From: Ruminococcus sp.
GTDB lineage: Bacteria; Bacillota; Clostridia; Oscillospirales; Acutalibacteraceae
NCBI GenBank assembly: GCA_023665555.1
Contig: JAMPDR010000023.1
Span: 1-35,205 of the forward strand
Direction of reading: 5' to 3'
DNA: 35,205 nt
Shown here: positions 1 to 7,299 of the stretch, piece by piece
Position numbering within the stretch: position 1 is the first letter of the stretch
Layout of the letters: every line of letters starts with the position of its first letter
Program-made: the position numbers and the translations under genes
The notes under the pieces: model-generated
Databases searched by the model: none
What the model was told of the DNA's origin: nothing
Seen by the model: only the letters and a program-made list of their open reading frames with translations

Positions 1-17
1 TGAATATATTTTATCAT

Positions 18-284
18 TCATTCTTCTTTGTGTCTACTTTTACTATACAACTTTCGTTTAGTCGCTTTTTCATTTGTAAATGATGCCTTTGCAAAAACAA
101 TTGCGCATATGACTGAAACAGTGCAGATGAATTGACATGCTCTTATAATATTTACGGTTATTGGAAATTTGGTTATTTCAAAATCCTGCAGCATATATGA
201 TATGGAAAAAACAGTAAATGTAATGTCGAAAATTATAGCTATTGCAATAAGCAATCGTTGATATAGTTTTGATTTGTCTTTCAT
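18..284 (-). CDS. Small two-helix membrane protein, unknown function
   Basis: Not recognised. The 88-residue product has a Lys/Arg-rich N-terminus, a hydrophobic helix at about residues 11-32, a second at about 46-66, and a strongly basic tail (KATKRKLYSKSRHKEE), so a hairpin in the cytoplasmic membrane is likely. An AAAGGGG Shine-Dalgarno sits 6 bases before the ATG. It starts 12 bases after the end of the AIM24-family gene on the same strand, so the two are probably co-transcribed. No catalytic motif is visible; it could be an accessory or stress membrane peptide. That it is a real gene is supported by the ribosome binding site, the tight spacing and the ordered hydrophobic pattern. Confidence 0.6.
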   Translation of the reverse strand: MKDKSKLYQRLLIAIAIIFDITFTVFSISYMLQDFEITKFPITVNIIRACQFICTVSVICAIVFAKASFTNEKATKRKLYSKSRHKEE

Positions 285-296
285 AGCTTTTCCCCT

Positions 297-971
297 TTAT
301 CCCTTGGCGGCCATATTCGAGTTGCTTGCAATGACATTTTTCGGCATGCTTTGCAAAATGACCTTGCCCGGACCGTAAACAACTGTGTTGAATATGCCTT
401 CGCCGCCGAGAAACATGTTTTTCACTCCGCTAACAGCGGCAATTTCCATTTTGCAGCTTGCAGACATTGCTGCAAGATATCCTGATGAAACAATCATTGA
501 CTGACCCTCTTCAAGTGTGTATTCGCATGCATGGCCGTCAATTTCAATGAAGGCTGTTCCGTAACCGCTGAGTTTTTGCATGATGAATCCCTCACCGCCG
601 AAAAATCCGGTGCTGATTTTCTTGTGGAAATGAACCGAGAGTTCAACACCTGTTTCACATGCAAGAAAACCGCTTTTTTGAACGATCAGTTGGTTTTCAG
701 GTGTGATATTAACTGCTCTGATTGAACCAGGGAAACTTGATGCAAACGCAATCTGCCCCGGGCCTCCCATGGCTGTGTATCTGTTTTGGAAAATTGCTTC
801 GCCTGCAAACATTCTGCCAAGTGCCTTGCCGACACCGCCGTTGCTTGTTGTTTCCATCTTCATGTTCGGACTCATCCAACTCATGCTTCCGCTTTCGGTG
901 ATGAGTGATTCACCCGGCATAACATCGCAAATAAGGACCGGTAACGGTTCTCCGATAATTTTGTACTGCAT
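297..971 (-). CDS. AIM24 family protein (TIGR00266-type)
   Basis: The 224-residue product has the beta-rich repeats of the AIM24/DUF124 family: an N-terminal MQYKIIGEPLPVLI strand pair, the motif ESGSMSWMSPNMKM near residues 26-39, a Gly-rich segment (GGVGKALGRMFAGEAIFQNRY), and a C-terminal MFLGGEGIFNTVVYGPG segment near 187-203. The length is typical. No enzymatic activity is established for bacterial members, which are thought to fold as a double-stranded beta-helix; the name comes from a mitochondrial protein. The AGGAGG ribosome binding site 8 bases before the ATG fixes the start. It lies between two small membrane-protein genes on the same strand and probably shares a transcript with the downstream one. 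The family call is confident; the function is not known. Confidence 0.88.
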   Translation of the reverse strand: MQYKIIGEPLPVLICDVMPGESLITESGSMSWMSPNMKMETTSNGGVGKALGRMFAGEAIFQNRYTAMGGPGQIAFASSFPGSIRAVNITPENQLIVQKSGFLACETGVELSVHFHKKISTGFFGGEGFIMQKLSGYGTAFIEIDGHACEYTLEEGQSMIVSSGYLAAMSASCKMEIAAVSGVKNMFLGGEGIFNTVVYGPGKVILQSMPKNVIASNSNMAAKG

Positions 972-1035
972 AATGAATTCCTCCTATGTGTTTTTTTATT
1001 ATTTATATTCAAAACTCTTTTTTAGAGATTTTGAC

Positions 1036-1674
1036 TTAGTTTAAATCGAGCATCTGTTTTGCTTGCTCGTCATATGTATCAAAATCCAGATATCTGTAAG
1101 CCTCTTCATAGAATTCCCAACCTTCAACGGTTTTCTTGATGTCGTGTTTGTTTATGGTTGTATCAATTTCGGTAACAATGCTCCACCAGTATTTCGATGT
1201 GTCTTTTGAAAGAAGAATTTCATATCCATCATCAAACGCAAGAGAATACGAAATCTCATATCCGACTTTCATAGGATGCAGACACACATGTGCAGAACAT
1301 GCATTTTCAGTTTTGTGTATCTCCGAAATGTCACCTGCAACAGAGTAGTCGATAATGCTGTCGGCGGTGATGGTTGTACTTGGTTTAATCGCAGTAAATG
1401 GCAGAACTAATATTATTATAATAATTGCCGCACCGCCTATAATATGTTTTTTTGACAGAGCGGTATCGCCGAGTCTGTTGAACAATAAGTATGATATTAT
1501 ACCTGTACCGAGTATAATAATGGCTACCACGGCTTGCAGTGTTGAAATATAGAAAGCGGTTGGTTTTTCAGGCTTTGTTAAAAGCATCATGATGTCATCA
1601 TAAAAGAACCACACAATTGCGATTATACCAACAGAAACAGCAAGAATGATTTTTCCGAGTGTTTTGGACTTCAT
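1036..1674 (-). CDS. Three-helix membrane protein, unknown function
   Basis: The 212-residue product, from the ATG at 1674, has three predicted membrane helices: about residues 8-25 (ILAVSVGIIAIVWFFY), 42-63 (QAVVAIIILGTGIISYLLF) and 78-95 (IIGGAAIIIIILVLPFTAI). An extracytoplasmic or cytoplasmic domain of about 110 residues follows, with a CSAHVCLH motif that could bind metal or form a disulfide, and a YWWS segment. An in-frame GTG at 1683 would add three residues, but GGTGA lies 6 bases before the ATG, so 1674 is preferred. A good promoter precedes it. I do not recognise the family. The C-terminal domain may be a ligand-binding or regulatory region; that is inference from topology only. Confidence 0.65.
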   Translation of the reverse strand: MKSKTLGKIILAVSVGIIAIVWFFYDDIMMLLTKPEKPTAFYISTLQAVVAIIILGTGIISYLLFNRLGDTALSKKHIIGGAAIIIIILVLPFTAIKPSTTITADSIIDYSVAGDISEIHKTENACSAHVCLHPMKVGYEISYSLAFDDGYEILLSKDTSKYWWSIVTEIDTTINKHDIKKTVEGWEFYEEAYRYLDFDTYDEQAKQMLDLN

Positions 1675-1707
1675 ACTAATCACCGCTTTCTTTGATTTGT
1701 TAAATGA

Positions 1708-1736
1708 ATTGTATCACAAGTTCGCATGAACTTCAA
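1708..1736 (-). promoter_or_regulatory. Sigma-A promoter with palindrome in the spacer
   Basis: Read on the minus strand: TTGAAG, 17 bases, TACAAT, placed about 35 bases before the start of the three-helix membrane protein gene. The spacer holds the inverted repeat AAGTTC-N4-GAACTT (1718-1733), an operator-like palindrome that would sit under RNA polymerase. Confidence 0.6.
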
Positions 1737-1840
1737 ATACCGTTTTTAGATGATTTGGCTTAAAAATCTGTGTTCAGCTTGATTTATCTATAATTTTCGC
1801 CGATTTTCGTTGATTTTTGAAAATTGGTGATGGATATAAG

Positions 1841-1878
1841 AAATAAAAAACCATCGTTTGTCTTGACAAAACAATGGT
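1841..1878 (-). terminator. Terminator of the toxin-like transcript
   Basis: On the minus strand a stem (ACCATTGTTTTGTC paired with GACAAACGATGGT, with one mismatch and one bulge) is followed by TTTTTTATTTC. It closes the transcript that starts near 2232. The same DNA holds the -35 box of the opposing plus-strand promoter. Confidence 0.65.
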
Positions 1879-1892
1879 GGGTGGTATATACT
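1863..1892 (+). promoter_or_regulatory. Promoter of the antitoxin-like small RNA
   Basis: TTGACA, 18 bases, TATACT on the plus strand, pointing into a region with no plus-strand coding sequence. Transcription would start near 1899 and meet a terminator at 1947-1987. Confidence 0.6.
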
Positions 1893-1898
1893 AAAAAT

Positions 1899-1990
1899 AC
1901 AAGGGGCACTGCGATAAGCGGTTGCTTCCATAGAATGTGATGTTAAAAGAAACACCGCCACTCCGGGAAAGTTTGGCGGTGTTTCTTAAT
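1899..1990 (+). ncRNA. Candidate antitoxin RNA of a type I toxin-antitoxin-like locus
   Basis: A plus-strand transcript of about 90 nt is bounded by a near-consensus promoter (1863-1892) and a hairpin terminator (1947-1987). It contains no ORF with a ribosome binding site. Positions 1903-1929 carry a sequence (GGGGCACTG...GCGGTTGCTTCC) that reappears inverted at 2175-2205, in the 5' leader of the opposing toxin-like mRNA. The two RNAs therefore carry similar motifs, and a full-length toxin mRNA can pair its own 5' and 3' ends through them. The RNA overlaps the 3' end of the toxin mRNA, as in convergent type I systems. Expression is inferred from promoter and terminator only. Confidence 0.5.
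1947..1987. terminator. Strong hairpin between convergent RNAs
   Basis: Perfect 14-bp stem (AAGAAACACCGCCA with TGGCGGTGTTTCTT, 13-nt loop). The plus-strand side ends in TTTCTT and the minus-strand side in TTTCTTTTAAC, so it can stop both the small RNA and, partly, the toxin transcript. Confidence 0.7.
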
Positions 1991-2051
1991 TATTATGTAG
2001 CTTTAATTTAAATCATAAAGTACACTCCTCGCATCCGAAGATGTTCAGAAA

Positions 2052-2156
2052 TTAAGACCTATTGTCCCTATTATCTTTGTCAGAGATAATCTCATGACAA
2101 AGCGAAACAACAGCAATAACCAGATTTAGAAGTGCGATAACTTCCAATACTGTCAT
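2052..2156 (-). CDS. Holin-like small hydrophobic toxin peptide
   Basis: A 34-residue peptide: MTVLEVIALLNLVIAVVSLC, then HEIISDKDNRDNRS. It has one hydrophobic helix at about residues 4-20 and a charged C-terminal tail with ISDK, the architecture of the TxpA/'putative holin-like toxin' peptides of Firmicutes type I toxin-antitoxin loci. An AGGAGG (2166-2171) lies 9 bases before the ATG at 2156; a second ATG at 2163 opens a different frame and is too close to it. A near-consensus promoter lies upstream at 2239-2267. The opposing short RNA and the long inverted repeat around the gene fit a toxin kept silent by RNA pairing. The likely target is the cell membrane. The family assignment is by pattern, not by search. 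Confidence 0.65.
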   Translation of the reverse strand: MTVLEVIALLNLVIAVVSLCHEIISDKDNRDNRS

Positions 2157-2238
2157 ATGCCATCGCCTCCTTTCGGGGAGCAACCGCCTACGCTATACAG
2201 TACCCATCAGGGCAACCATTGAATATGACTGCCTTTAT

Positions 2239-2267
2239 ATTCTACTATGGTTGTCGGATTTTGTCAA
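2239..2267 (-). promoter_or_regulatory. Promoter of the toxin-like gene
   Basis: Minus strand: TTGACA, 17 bases, TAGAAT. This predicts a start near 2232 and a structured leader of about 75 nt before the toxin-like ORF. A second TTGACA lies 11 bases further upstream. Confidence 0.65.
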
Positions 2268-2376
2268 ATATTTGTCAAATATAAATTATATATATTGATT
2301 ATTGAAGTGATATTAAACGTGATAATGGTTAGTTTTCAAGTTCTTACATGGATGATGATATGAAGATATACCTTTA

Positions 2377-2412
2377 TAATTGCACAATGGATGATAATTG
2401 CACAATGGATGA
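2377..2412 (+). repeat. Perfect 18-bp tandem duplication
   Basis: Two exact adjacent copies of TAATTGCACAATGGATGA in the gap between the toxin-like locus and the 3' end of the ATPase gene. The stretch 2280-2449 is otherwise AT-rich with no gene or terminator I can support. Confidence 0.85.
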
Positions 2413-2449
2413 GATTTTCTCTGCGGGATTAATTTTACGGCAAGCACTA

Positions 2450-3142
2450 TCATATCAGTCCTGCAAGTCCGATGTGAACAGGCGAAAACGTGTCCTCAAG
2501 ATAGAACGAAAATGGAGGAATGTCAAACTTGATCGTCGGTTCAAGTGTGCACGGAATGGAGAAGCCTGCACGAACCTTCTTGTCGCAGGAGGAGTAAAAC
2601 AACCTGCCGTGGTGAAGCCTTGCGGCATTGTGGGCGGTTCTGATTCCGCTTTTGAGTGATGCCGAGGAAAAATCGAATTCGCCGTCGTTGGATACTATAA
2701 CTGTGATTCTGCTGCTGTTTCTTGTGAGTGTGGCATCAATCTCGGTTCCGCGGCCGAATTTTACTGAGTTTGAAATAAGATTGAGAAAAGCGTCAATAAT
2801 AATTTGCGGACAGCATGAAATTTCCGCCTTTTCACTTTCGAAATGCAGATTTACTCCTGTGTCGGCAAGAAGTATATCGGAGCAAAGACAGATGTTTTCA
2901 AGCAGTTTTGCAATATCAAAAAAGCTGTAGTCGCATTTTTTTGCGCATGCGCATTTGTTGTTTTCGAGTTTTCTCAGACTTAAAAGACAGGCTGAAAGAG
3001 CATTTTTGTCATGCTCATCGTGTATATTATTGTTTGTCATTGCTGAAATTTCAGCAATCAAACTGCGTATTTTGAATTCATTTTCGATTGTTGGTTCAAG
3101 TTTTGAAAGTTGTTGCAGTTTAGATTCTATGGTTTGGAGCAT
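2450..3142 (-). CDS. Histidine-kinase-like ATPase, degenerate
   Basis: The 230-residue soluble product has a helical N-terminal half and a GHKL/HATPase-like C-terminal half. Visible elements are an N-box (DAFLNLISNSVKFG, about residues 117-130), a weakened G1 box (VSNDGEFDF, about 150-158, lacking the usual DxGxG) and a G2-like segment (SGIRTAHNAARLHHGRLF, about 165-182). The helical part contains LIAEISAMTNN where a dimerisation/phosphoacceptor segment would be expected, with no His in the usual H-[ED]-x-x-x-P context. There is no sensor or membrane segment. The start at 3142 is preferred over 3208 because GAGG lies 10 bases upstream. It diverges from gapA. It may be an anti-sigma-like or signalling ATPase without kinase activity; that is inference. 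Confidence 0.7.
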   Translation of the reverse strand: MLQTIESKLQQLSKLEPTIENEFKIRSLIAEISAMTNNNIHDEHDKNALSACLLSLRKLENNKCACAKKCDYSFFDIAKLLENICLCSDILLADTGVNLHFESEKAEISCCPQIIIDAFLNLISNSVKFGRGTEIDATLTRNSSRITVIVSNDGEFDFSSASLKSGIRTAHNAARLHHGRLFYSSCDKKVRAGFSIPCTLEPTIKFDIPPFSFYLEDTFSPVHIGLAGLI

Positions 3143-3265
3143 CGGAATGATACCTCTTTCGAAATATTTTTTCGTCAGTATTATGCCCTTTTGAGCGGTT
3201 ATAAACAATATTTTGTGAACATTTACAAATATTTATAGTTTTGGAAAATTTTTTTCAAAAGGTAG

Positions 3266-3294
3266 TTGAAAAATTTCATAAAATCGAGTAATAT
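3266..3294 (+). promoter_or_regulatory. Promoter of gapA
   Basis: TTGAAA, 17 bases, TAATAT, about 45 bases upstream of the gapA start codon. Further upstream, 3213-3228 (TTGTGAACATTTACAA) is an imperfect palindrome that resembles a Rex half-site pair but with a shorter spacer; its role is unproven. Confidence 0.65.
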
Positions 3295-3340
3295 ATATGA
3301 GCAAAAGATTAATTACATTTATTTTTTGGAGGTAATTATT

Positions 3341-4378
3341 ATGTCAGTTAAAGTTGCAATTAACGGCTTCGGCCGTATCGGACGTCTTGCATTCAGACAG
3401 ATGTTCGGCGCAGAAGGTTATGAAGTAGTAGCTATCAATGACCTTACAAAACCCTCAATGCTTGCTCATCTTCTTAAGTATGACACAGCACAAGGCGGTT
3501 ATTGCGGTAAGATCGGTGAAGGCCTTCACAGCGTAAGTGCTGATGATGAAGCAGGCACAATCACTGTTGACGGCAAGACTCTTAAGATCTATGCTGAAAA
3601 AGACGCTAAGGATCTTCCTTGGGGTGAAATCGGTGTTGACGTTGTTCTTGAGTGCACAGGTTTCTACACCTCAAAGGCAAAGAGCCAGGCTCACATCGAT
3701 GCAGGTGCAAAGAAAGTTGTTATCTCTGCTCCCGCAGGTAATGACCTTAAGACAATCGTATTCAGCGTAAACAATGACACTCTTACTGCTGATGACACAA
3801 TCATCTCAGCTGCATCATGCACAACAAACTGCCTTGCTCCTATGGCTAAGGCTCTCAACGACTATGCAGCAATCCAGAGCGGTATCATGTCAACAATCCA
3901 CGCTTACACAGGTGATCAGATGATTCTTGACGGTCCTCACAGAAAGGGTGACCTCAGAAGAGCTCGTGCAGGCGCAGCTAACATCGTTCCGAACTCAACA
4001 GGCGCTGCTAAGGCAATCGGCCTTGTTATTCCGGAACTCAACGGCAAACTTATCGGTTCTGCTCAGCGTGTTCCTGTTCCCACAGGTTCAACAACAATCC
4101 TCACAGCAGTTGTTAAAGGCTCAGACGTAACAGTTGACGGCATCAACGCTGCAATGAAGGCTGCTGCATCTGAATCATTCGGTTACAATGAAGATGCTAT
4201 CGTTTCTTCAGACGTTATCGGCATGAAGTATGGTTCACTCTTCGATGCAACTCAGACAATGGTTTCACCGATTGGTGATGACCTTTATGAAGTTCAGGTT
4301 GTTTCATGGTATGACAACGAGAACTCATACACTTCACAGATGGTTCGCACAATCAAGTATTTTGCTGAACTTGCATAA
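3341..4378 (+). CDS. gapA: Glyceraldehyde-3-phosphate dehydrogenase, type I
   Basis: Catalyses the NAD-dependent oxidative phosphorylation of glyceraldehyde 3-phosphate in glycolysis, in the cytoplasm as a tetramer. The 345-residue product has the Rossmann motif INGFGRIGR (about residues 7-15), the catalytic ASCTTNC motif with Cys160, and the partner His187 in [11 protein letters not shown]34 in the AINDL segment after the second strand is typical of NAD preference. The ATG at 3341 is chosen because GGAGG sits 8 bases upstream; in-frame codons back to 3266 lie inside the promoter. Codon choice is strongly biased, as expected for a highly expressed gene. It is monocistronic, with its own promoter and a U-tailed terminator; no pgk or tpi neighbour follows. 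Confidence 0.97.
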   Translation: MSVKVAINGFGRIGRLAFRQMFGAEGYEVVAINDLTKPSMLAHLLKYDTAQGGYCGKIGEGLHSVSADDEAGTITVDGKTLKIYAEKDAKDLPWGEIGVDVVLECTGFYTSKAKSQAHIDAGAKKVVISAPAGNDLKTIVFSVNNDTLTADDTIISAASCTTNCLAPMAKALNDYAAIQSGIMSTIHAYTGDQMILDGPHRKGDLRRARAGAANIVPNSTGAAKAIGLVIPELNGKLIGSAQRVPVPTGSTTILTAVVKGSDVTVDGINAAMKAAASESFGYNEDAIVSSDVIGMKYGSLFDATQTMVSPIGDDLYEVQVVSWYDNENSYTSQMVRTIKYFAELA

Positions 4379-4396
4379 GTGTAAACAAAACAACTC

Positions 4397-4427
4397 AAAG
4401 GACAGGTTTCGTGCCTGTCCTTTTTTG
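4397..4427 (+). terminator. gapA terminator
   Basis: Stem AAAGGACAGG / CCTGTCCTTT with a TTTCGTG loop region and a T6 tail, starting 18 bases after the gapA stop. Confidence 0.9.
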
Positions 4428-4455
4428 TATTTGCGTTACTTGTGTACGGCTATGA

Positions 4456-4494
4456 TGCGGGTGAGGTTGTGCCTGACGTAAGATTGAGTCCGCA
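4456..4494. repeat. 40-nt TGCGG...CCGCA element, copy 1
   Basis: 39 nt from TGCGG to CCGCA. The interior is related to copy 3 (shared GTAAGATTnAGTCCGCA half). It lies in a 390-base gap between gapA and the lipase gene. The rest of that gap (4495-4768) is AT-rich; it contains an ATATGATATCATAT palindrome (4563-4576) and a possible TATAAT before the lipase gene, and no ORF I can support. Confidence 0.6.
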
Positions 4495-4768
4495 GAGTAG
4501 GTTATATTTTAGACGCTAACAAACCGAATAAAATAGTTGCGAACGTAGTGAGTTTCTTTTGTATATGATATCATATATTGTATACAACTTCTCCGCAATA
4601 TGAACCGTTCACAAGTGCTATGTACCAGCGCACAAAAAGATAAATCATTAACTTTTTTAATAAAATATGAATTTTTTATCTATTATTCCAAATACAAAAA
4701 AAGATTTAGCTTTTTTAACATATAATACAAATTATTAATAAATTTATAATAAAAAGGAGATTTGTATT

Positions 4769-6295
4769 ATGAAAAAAGTTATAGTCAAACTTATCTCGAC
4801 AGTGCTCGCATTGTCACTTTTATTCGCAGTTGTTGCTGTTCCGGTGTCAGCAGCTGATACTAACGATTATCCTATTGTTTATGTTATGGGTAAAAATCAG
4901 TCGCTTTACAAGGCTGACGGTACACAGATCTATCCGTTCGAAAAGTCAACAACCGATTACATAAAAGATGGCTTTGAACCTGTTATGAAAGCGCTTACTC
5001 AGGCATTGATAACAGATGATTGGGATGTGTACTACGATGCTATCTATGATGCGATCGCACCCATATATACAGATATCGTCGCTGACAAAGAGGGAAACGT
5101 CCGTGAGGATGACCGCATAAGTGCAACAAACCGCGTTCCGGTTAAAAAATCAAATTTCGGTTTGAATGATTATGTGTTCAGCTATGACTGGAGAAAGGAT
5201 CCGTTTGAAATTGCCGCTCAGCTTCATGATTACGTTGAGCAAGTCAAAGCAGTAACAGGTAAAAACAAAGTAAGCCTTGTCGGACGCTGCTTCGGCGGTA
5301 ACGTTGTTTCAGCCTACATCACAAAATATGGCTGTGATGATATTGAACAGATTCTTTTCTGTGCAGTTTCGGCAAAGGGTGTTGAATATGCCGGTGCACT
5401 TTTTTCCGGCAGAATTGAATTTACTGCCGAAGTTCTTGATAAGTATCTGACATATAATGTTGATACCGAGGGCAATGAGATGCTCGATCTTATTAAAGCT
5501 TTTGTGCCTATCCTTCGTCAGCTTGCAGTTCTTGATATTGGAACAGATGCAGTTAATAAAATAGGTAAAAAAATTCTCGAAAATGTTCTTCCGAGAGTAC
5601 TTCGTTCATCATACGGTACTTTTGCTTCATTTTGGTCAATGGTAGGCACTAAGTATTATGAGGACGCAAAAGAGTTCGTTTTCGGTGGAATGGAAGAAGA
5701 ATATGCTGCTTTCATTGAAAAGATTGATAACTATCAATATAATGTTCAGCAGAAGTTGGAGAATACAATTACTGAGTACAATAGCAAAGGCATGAAATAT
5801 TCCAATATTTCTAAGTATAATACTCAGCTTCCGCCGCTCACAGCAGAATCTGATCAGCAGGCAGACGGACAGGTTGCAGTTTATGAGCAGTCACTTGGTG
5901 CTGTAAGCGCAAAGATCGGTCAGACTTTCACAGAAACATATATGGATAACGCAATAATGAACGGTACACACAGATATATTTCTGCCGATAAAAAGATCGA
6001 TGCATCAACCTGCCTTGCACCGGATTCAACATGGTTTATCAGAGATATCGCACATGATAACTATTCTTCAAATGTCCAGGCTCTTATGACAACGATTCTC
6101 AAATCGAAAGATCAAATGACAGTTTGGGATAACGAAAACTATCCGCAGTATCTTATTTTCAATGAAGATCAAACTCTTTCCCCGGTAGTTGAAGAAGATG
6201 AGAACGATGATAAATGGTCAGACAATATCATTGTGTCATTTATAAGATTCATCCAGAAACTTTTCGAAAAAATTCTTTCACTTTTCAAAAAATAA
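4769..6295 (+). CDS. Secreted LCAT-like alpha/beta-hydrolase (lipase) with Cys nucleophile elbow
   Basis: The 508-residue product has a signal peptide (MKKVIVKLISTVLALSLLFA, cleavage probably after VSA-A near residue 28). An alpha/beta-hydrolase core follows, with the YDWRKDP motif (about residues 139-145) typical of lecithin:cholesterol acyltransferase-like lipases. The nucleophile elbow is VGRCFGGNV (171-179), with Cys174 where Ser is normal. A candidate catalytic His is in IRDIAHDNYSS near residue 430. The last 25 residues (NIIVSFIRFIQKLFEKILSL) form a hydrophobic/basic amphipathic helix that may bind membrane. It probably acts outside the cell on an ester or lipid; the substrate is unknown. 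AAAAGGAG precedes the ATG. A hairpin terminator follows, so it is probably monocistronic. Confidence 0.75.
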   Translation: MKKVIVKLISTVLALSLLFAVVAVPVSAADTNDYPIVYVMGKNQSLYKADGTQIYPFEKSTTDYIKDGFEPVMKALTQALITDDWDVYYDAIYDAIAPIYTDIVADKEGNVREDDRISATNRVPVKKSNFGLNDYVFSYDWRKDPFEIAAQLHDYVEQVKAVTGKNKVSLVGRCFGGNVVSAYITKYGCDDIEQILFCAVSAKGVEYAGALFSGRIEFTAEVLDKYLTYNVDTEGNEMLDLIKAFVPILRQLAVLDIGTDAVNKIGKKILENVLPRVLRSSYGTFASFWSMVGTKYYEDAKEFVFGGMEEEYAAFIEKIDNYQYNVQQKLENTITEYNSKGMKYSNISKYNTQLPPLTAESDQQADGQVAVYEQSLGAVSAKIGQTFTETYMDNAIMNGTHRYISADKKIDASTCLAPDSTWFIRDIAHDNYSSNVQALMTTILKSKDQMTVWDNENYPQYLIFNEDQTLSPVVEEDENDDKWSDNIIVSFIRFIQKLFEKILSLFKK

Positions 6296-6310
6296 TGTAT
6301 TGATTACTAT

Positions 6311-6350
6311 CAGCGGCATGTACGATTTTTGTACGTGCCGCTGTTCTTTG
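6311..6350 (+). terminator. Terminator after the lipase gene
   Basis: Hairpin CAGCGGCA(T)GTAC / GTACGTGCCGCTG followed by TTCTTTG. Beyond it, 6351-6495 has no gene; it contains a short heptamer-like stretch (CTCACTCCTCATTC at 6442-6455). Confidence 0.65.
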
Positions 6351-6495
6351 TTATATATAAATTTCTCCACTGCGAAATTAAGCCTATCCTCCTCTGCGGA
6401 CGACAGCTTTAAAATCAGCACAACCTGTCCCGTATCGTTTCTCACTCCTCATTCTTTATTGGATATGCATATAATATTTATTTTCTCATAAAGTA

Positions 6496-6524
6496 TAGTC
6501 AAATTGTATTTTTAGTGGTATAAT
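6496..6524 (+). promoter_or_regulatory. Promoter of the 241-residue membrane protein gene
   Basis: TAGTCA, 17 bases, TATAAT, about 50 bases before the ATG at 6574. Confidence 0.5.
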
Positions 6525-6573
6525 ATATTGCCTAATATTTCCGTTCTACGAATGAAAGGATCTCAATATATTT

Positions 6574-7299
6574 ATGAAAAAACTCAATCGAATCAAAGGA
6601 CTGCCCAAAAGTCATGAAATAACATGGTGGGTTTGCCGGATATTGCTTTTTGTTTGGGGTGTGTGGGGTATGCTTCATGGTTATACCTCAGAGTTCATTC
6701 AGGCATGCTTTGCAATCATCTTCACTCATTTGTGGGATATGTTTCAGCTTTTTGGCGGTAAGTCGTTCATCACAAAGGTGCCTTACTCTATTCAGACGAT
6801 GCTCAATATTTTCATCTGCTTTTCATGCGTTGTGGGTACAACGATCAACACAAGGACCGACTTTACAGGTATCGACGTTCCCGAACACATTTTTGCAGGA
6901 TATATTGCATGCATGGGTGGATTTTTTCTTGCTGATATCATGCAGGGCAAAAAAGAGCCTATCAAAATTTCGGTTCATGCAATGTTCTCGCTTTGCTTTT
7001 CGGTAACACTGCTTGTAGGCTGGGAATTTTATGAGTTCACGATGGATCGGTTATACGGATTTGTGATGCAGCACGGCAACGAACCGCTTGCCGAGGGCTT
7101 GACTGATACAATGGTAGACTTGATTCTCGGTTCGGTCGGTGCTTTGGCGGCGATGTTTATCGGAGCATTTGAACGTGTGGGAATCATCGGCAAAAATAAA
7201 GCCGCAATCAGGGCGGAATACAAAGCCAAAAGAGAAGAATTCAAAAAGGAAAAAGAACGGCTTTATAGATTGCAGAACGATGATGAAATTAGGAATTAG
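6574..7299 (+). CDS. Multi-pass membrane protein, YjdF/DUF2238-like
   Basis: The 241-residue product has about six hydrophobic segments (roughly residues 18-38, 43-55, 70-92, 105-122, 133-150 and 185-205). The motif WEFYEF...LTDTMVDLILGSVGA (about 150-190) resembles the conserved WE..E...DT..D...N..GA pattern of DUF2238/YjdF-type membrane proteins, a family without known function. The C-terminus is a charged, probably coiled, cytoplasmic tail (AEYKAKREEFKKEKERLYR). An AAAGGAT ribosome binding site precedes the start. The last codons and the stop (ATTAGGAATTAG) already read as the heptamer sequence of the adjoining composite repeat, so the original C-terminus may have been altered when the repeat arrived. 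The family call is tentative. Confidence 0.6.
   Translation: MKKLNRIKGLPKSHEITWWVCRILLFVWGVWGMLHGYTSEFIQACFAIIFTHLWDMFQLFGGKSFITKVPYSIQTMLNIFICFSCVVGTTINTRTDFTGIDVPEHIFAGYIACMGGFFLADIMQGKKEPIKISVHAMFSLCFSVTLLVGWEFYEFTMDRLYGFVMQHGNEPLAEGLTDTMVDLILGSVGALAAMFIGAFERVGIIGKNKAAIRAEYKAKREEFKKEKERLYRLQNDDEIRN

Noticed and set aside
1718-1733. SOS box before the three-helix membrane protein gene
   Set aside because: The order is GTTC-N4-GAAC, the reverse of the LexA consensus GAAC-N4-GTTC.
2348-2659. Plus-strand frame of 103 codons beginning with a duplicated NCTMDD segment
   Set aside because: It overlaps the 3' end of the minus-strand ATPase gene, has no ribosome binding site, and its start is formed by the 18-bp tandem duplication.
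3213-3228. Rex operator upstream of gapA
   Set aside because: TTGTGA-N4-TTACAA resembles a Rex site, but the spacer is 4 rather than 6 and one half is altered; not enough to call.
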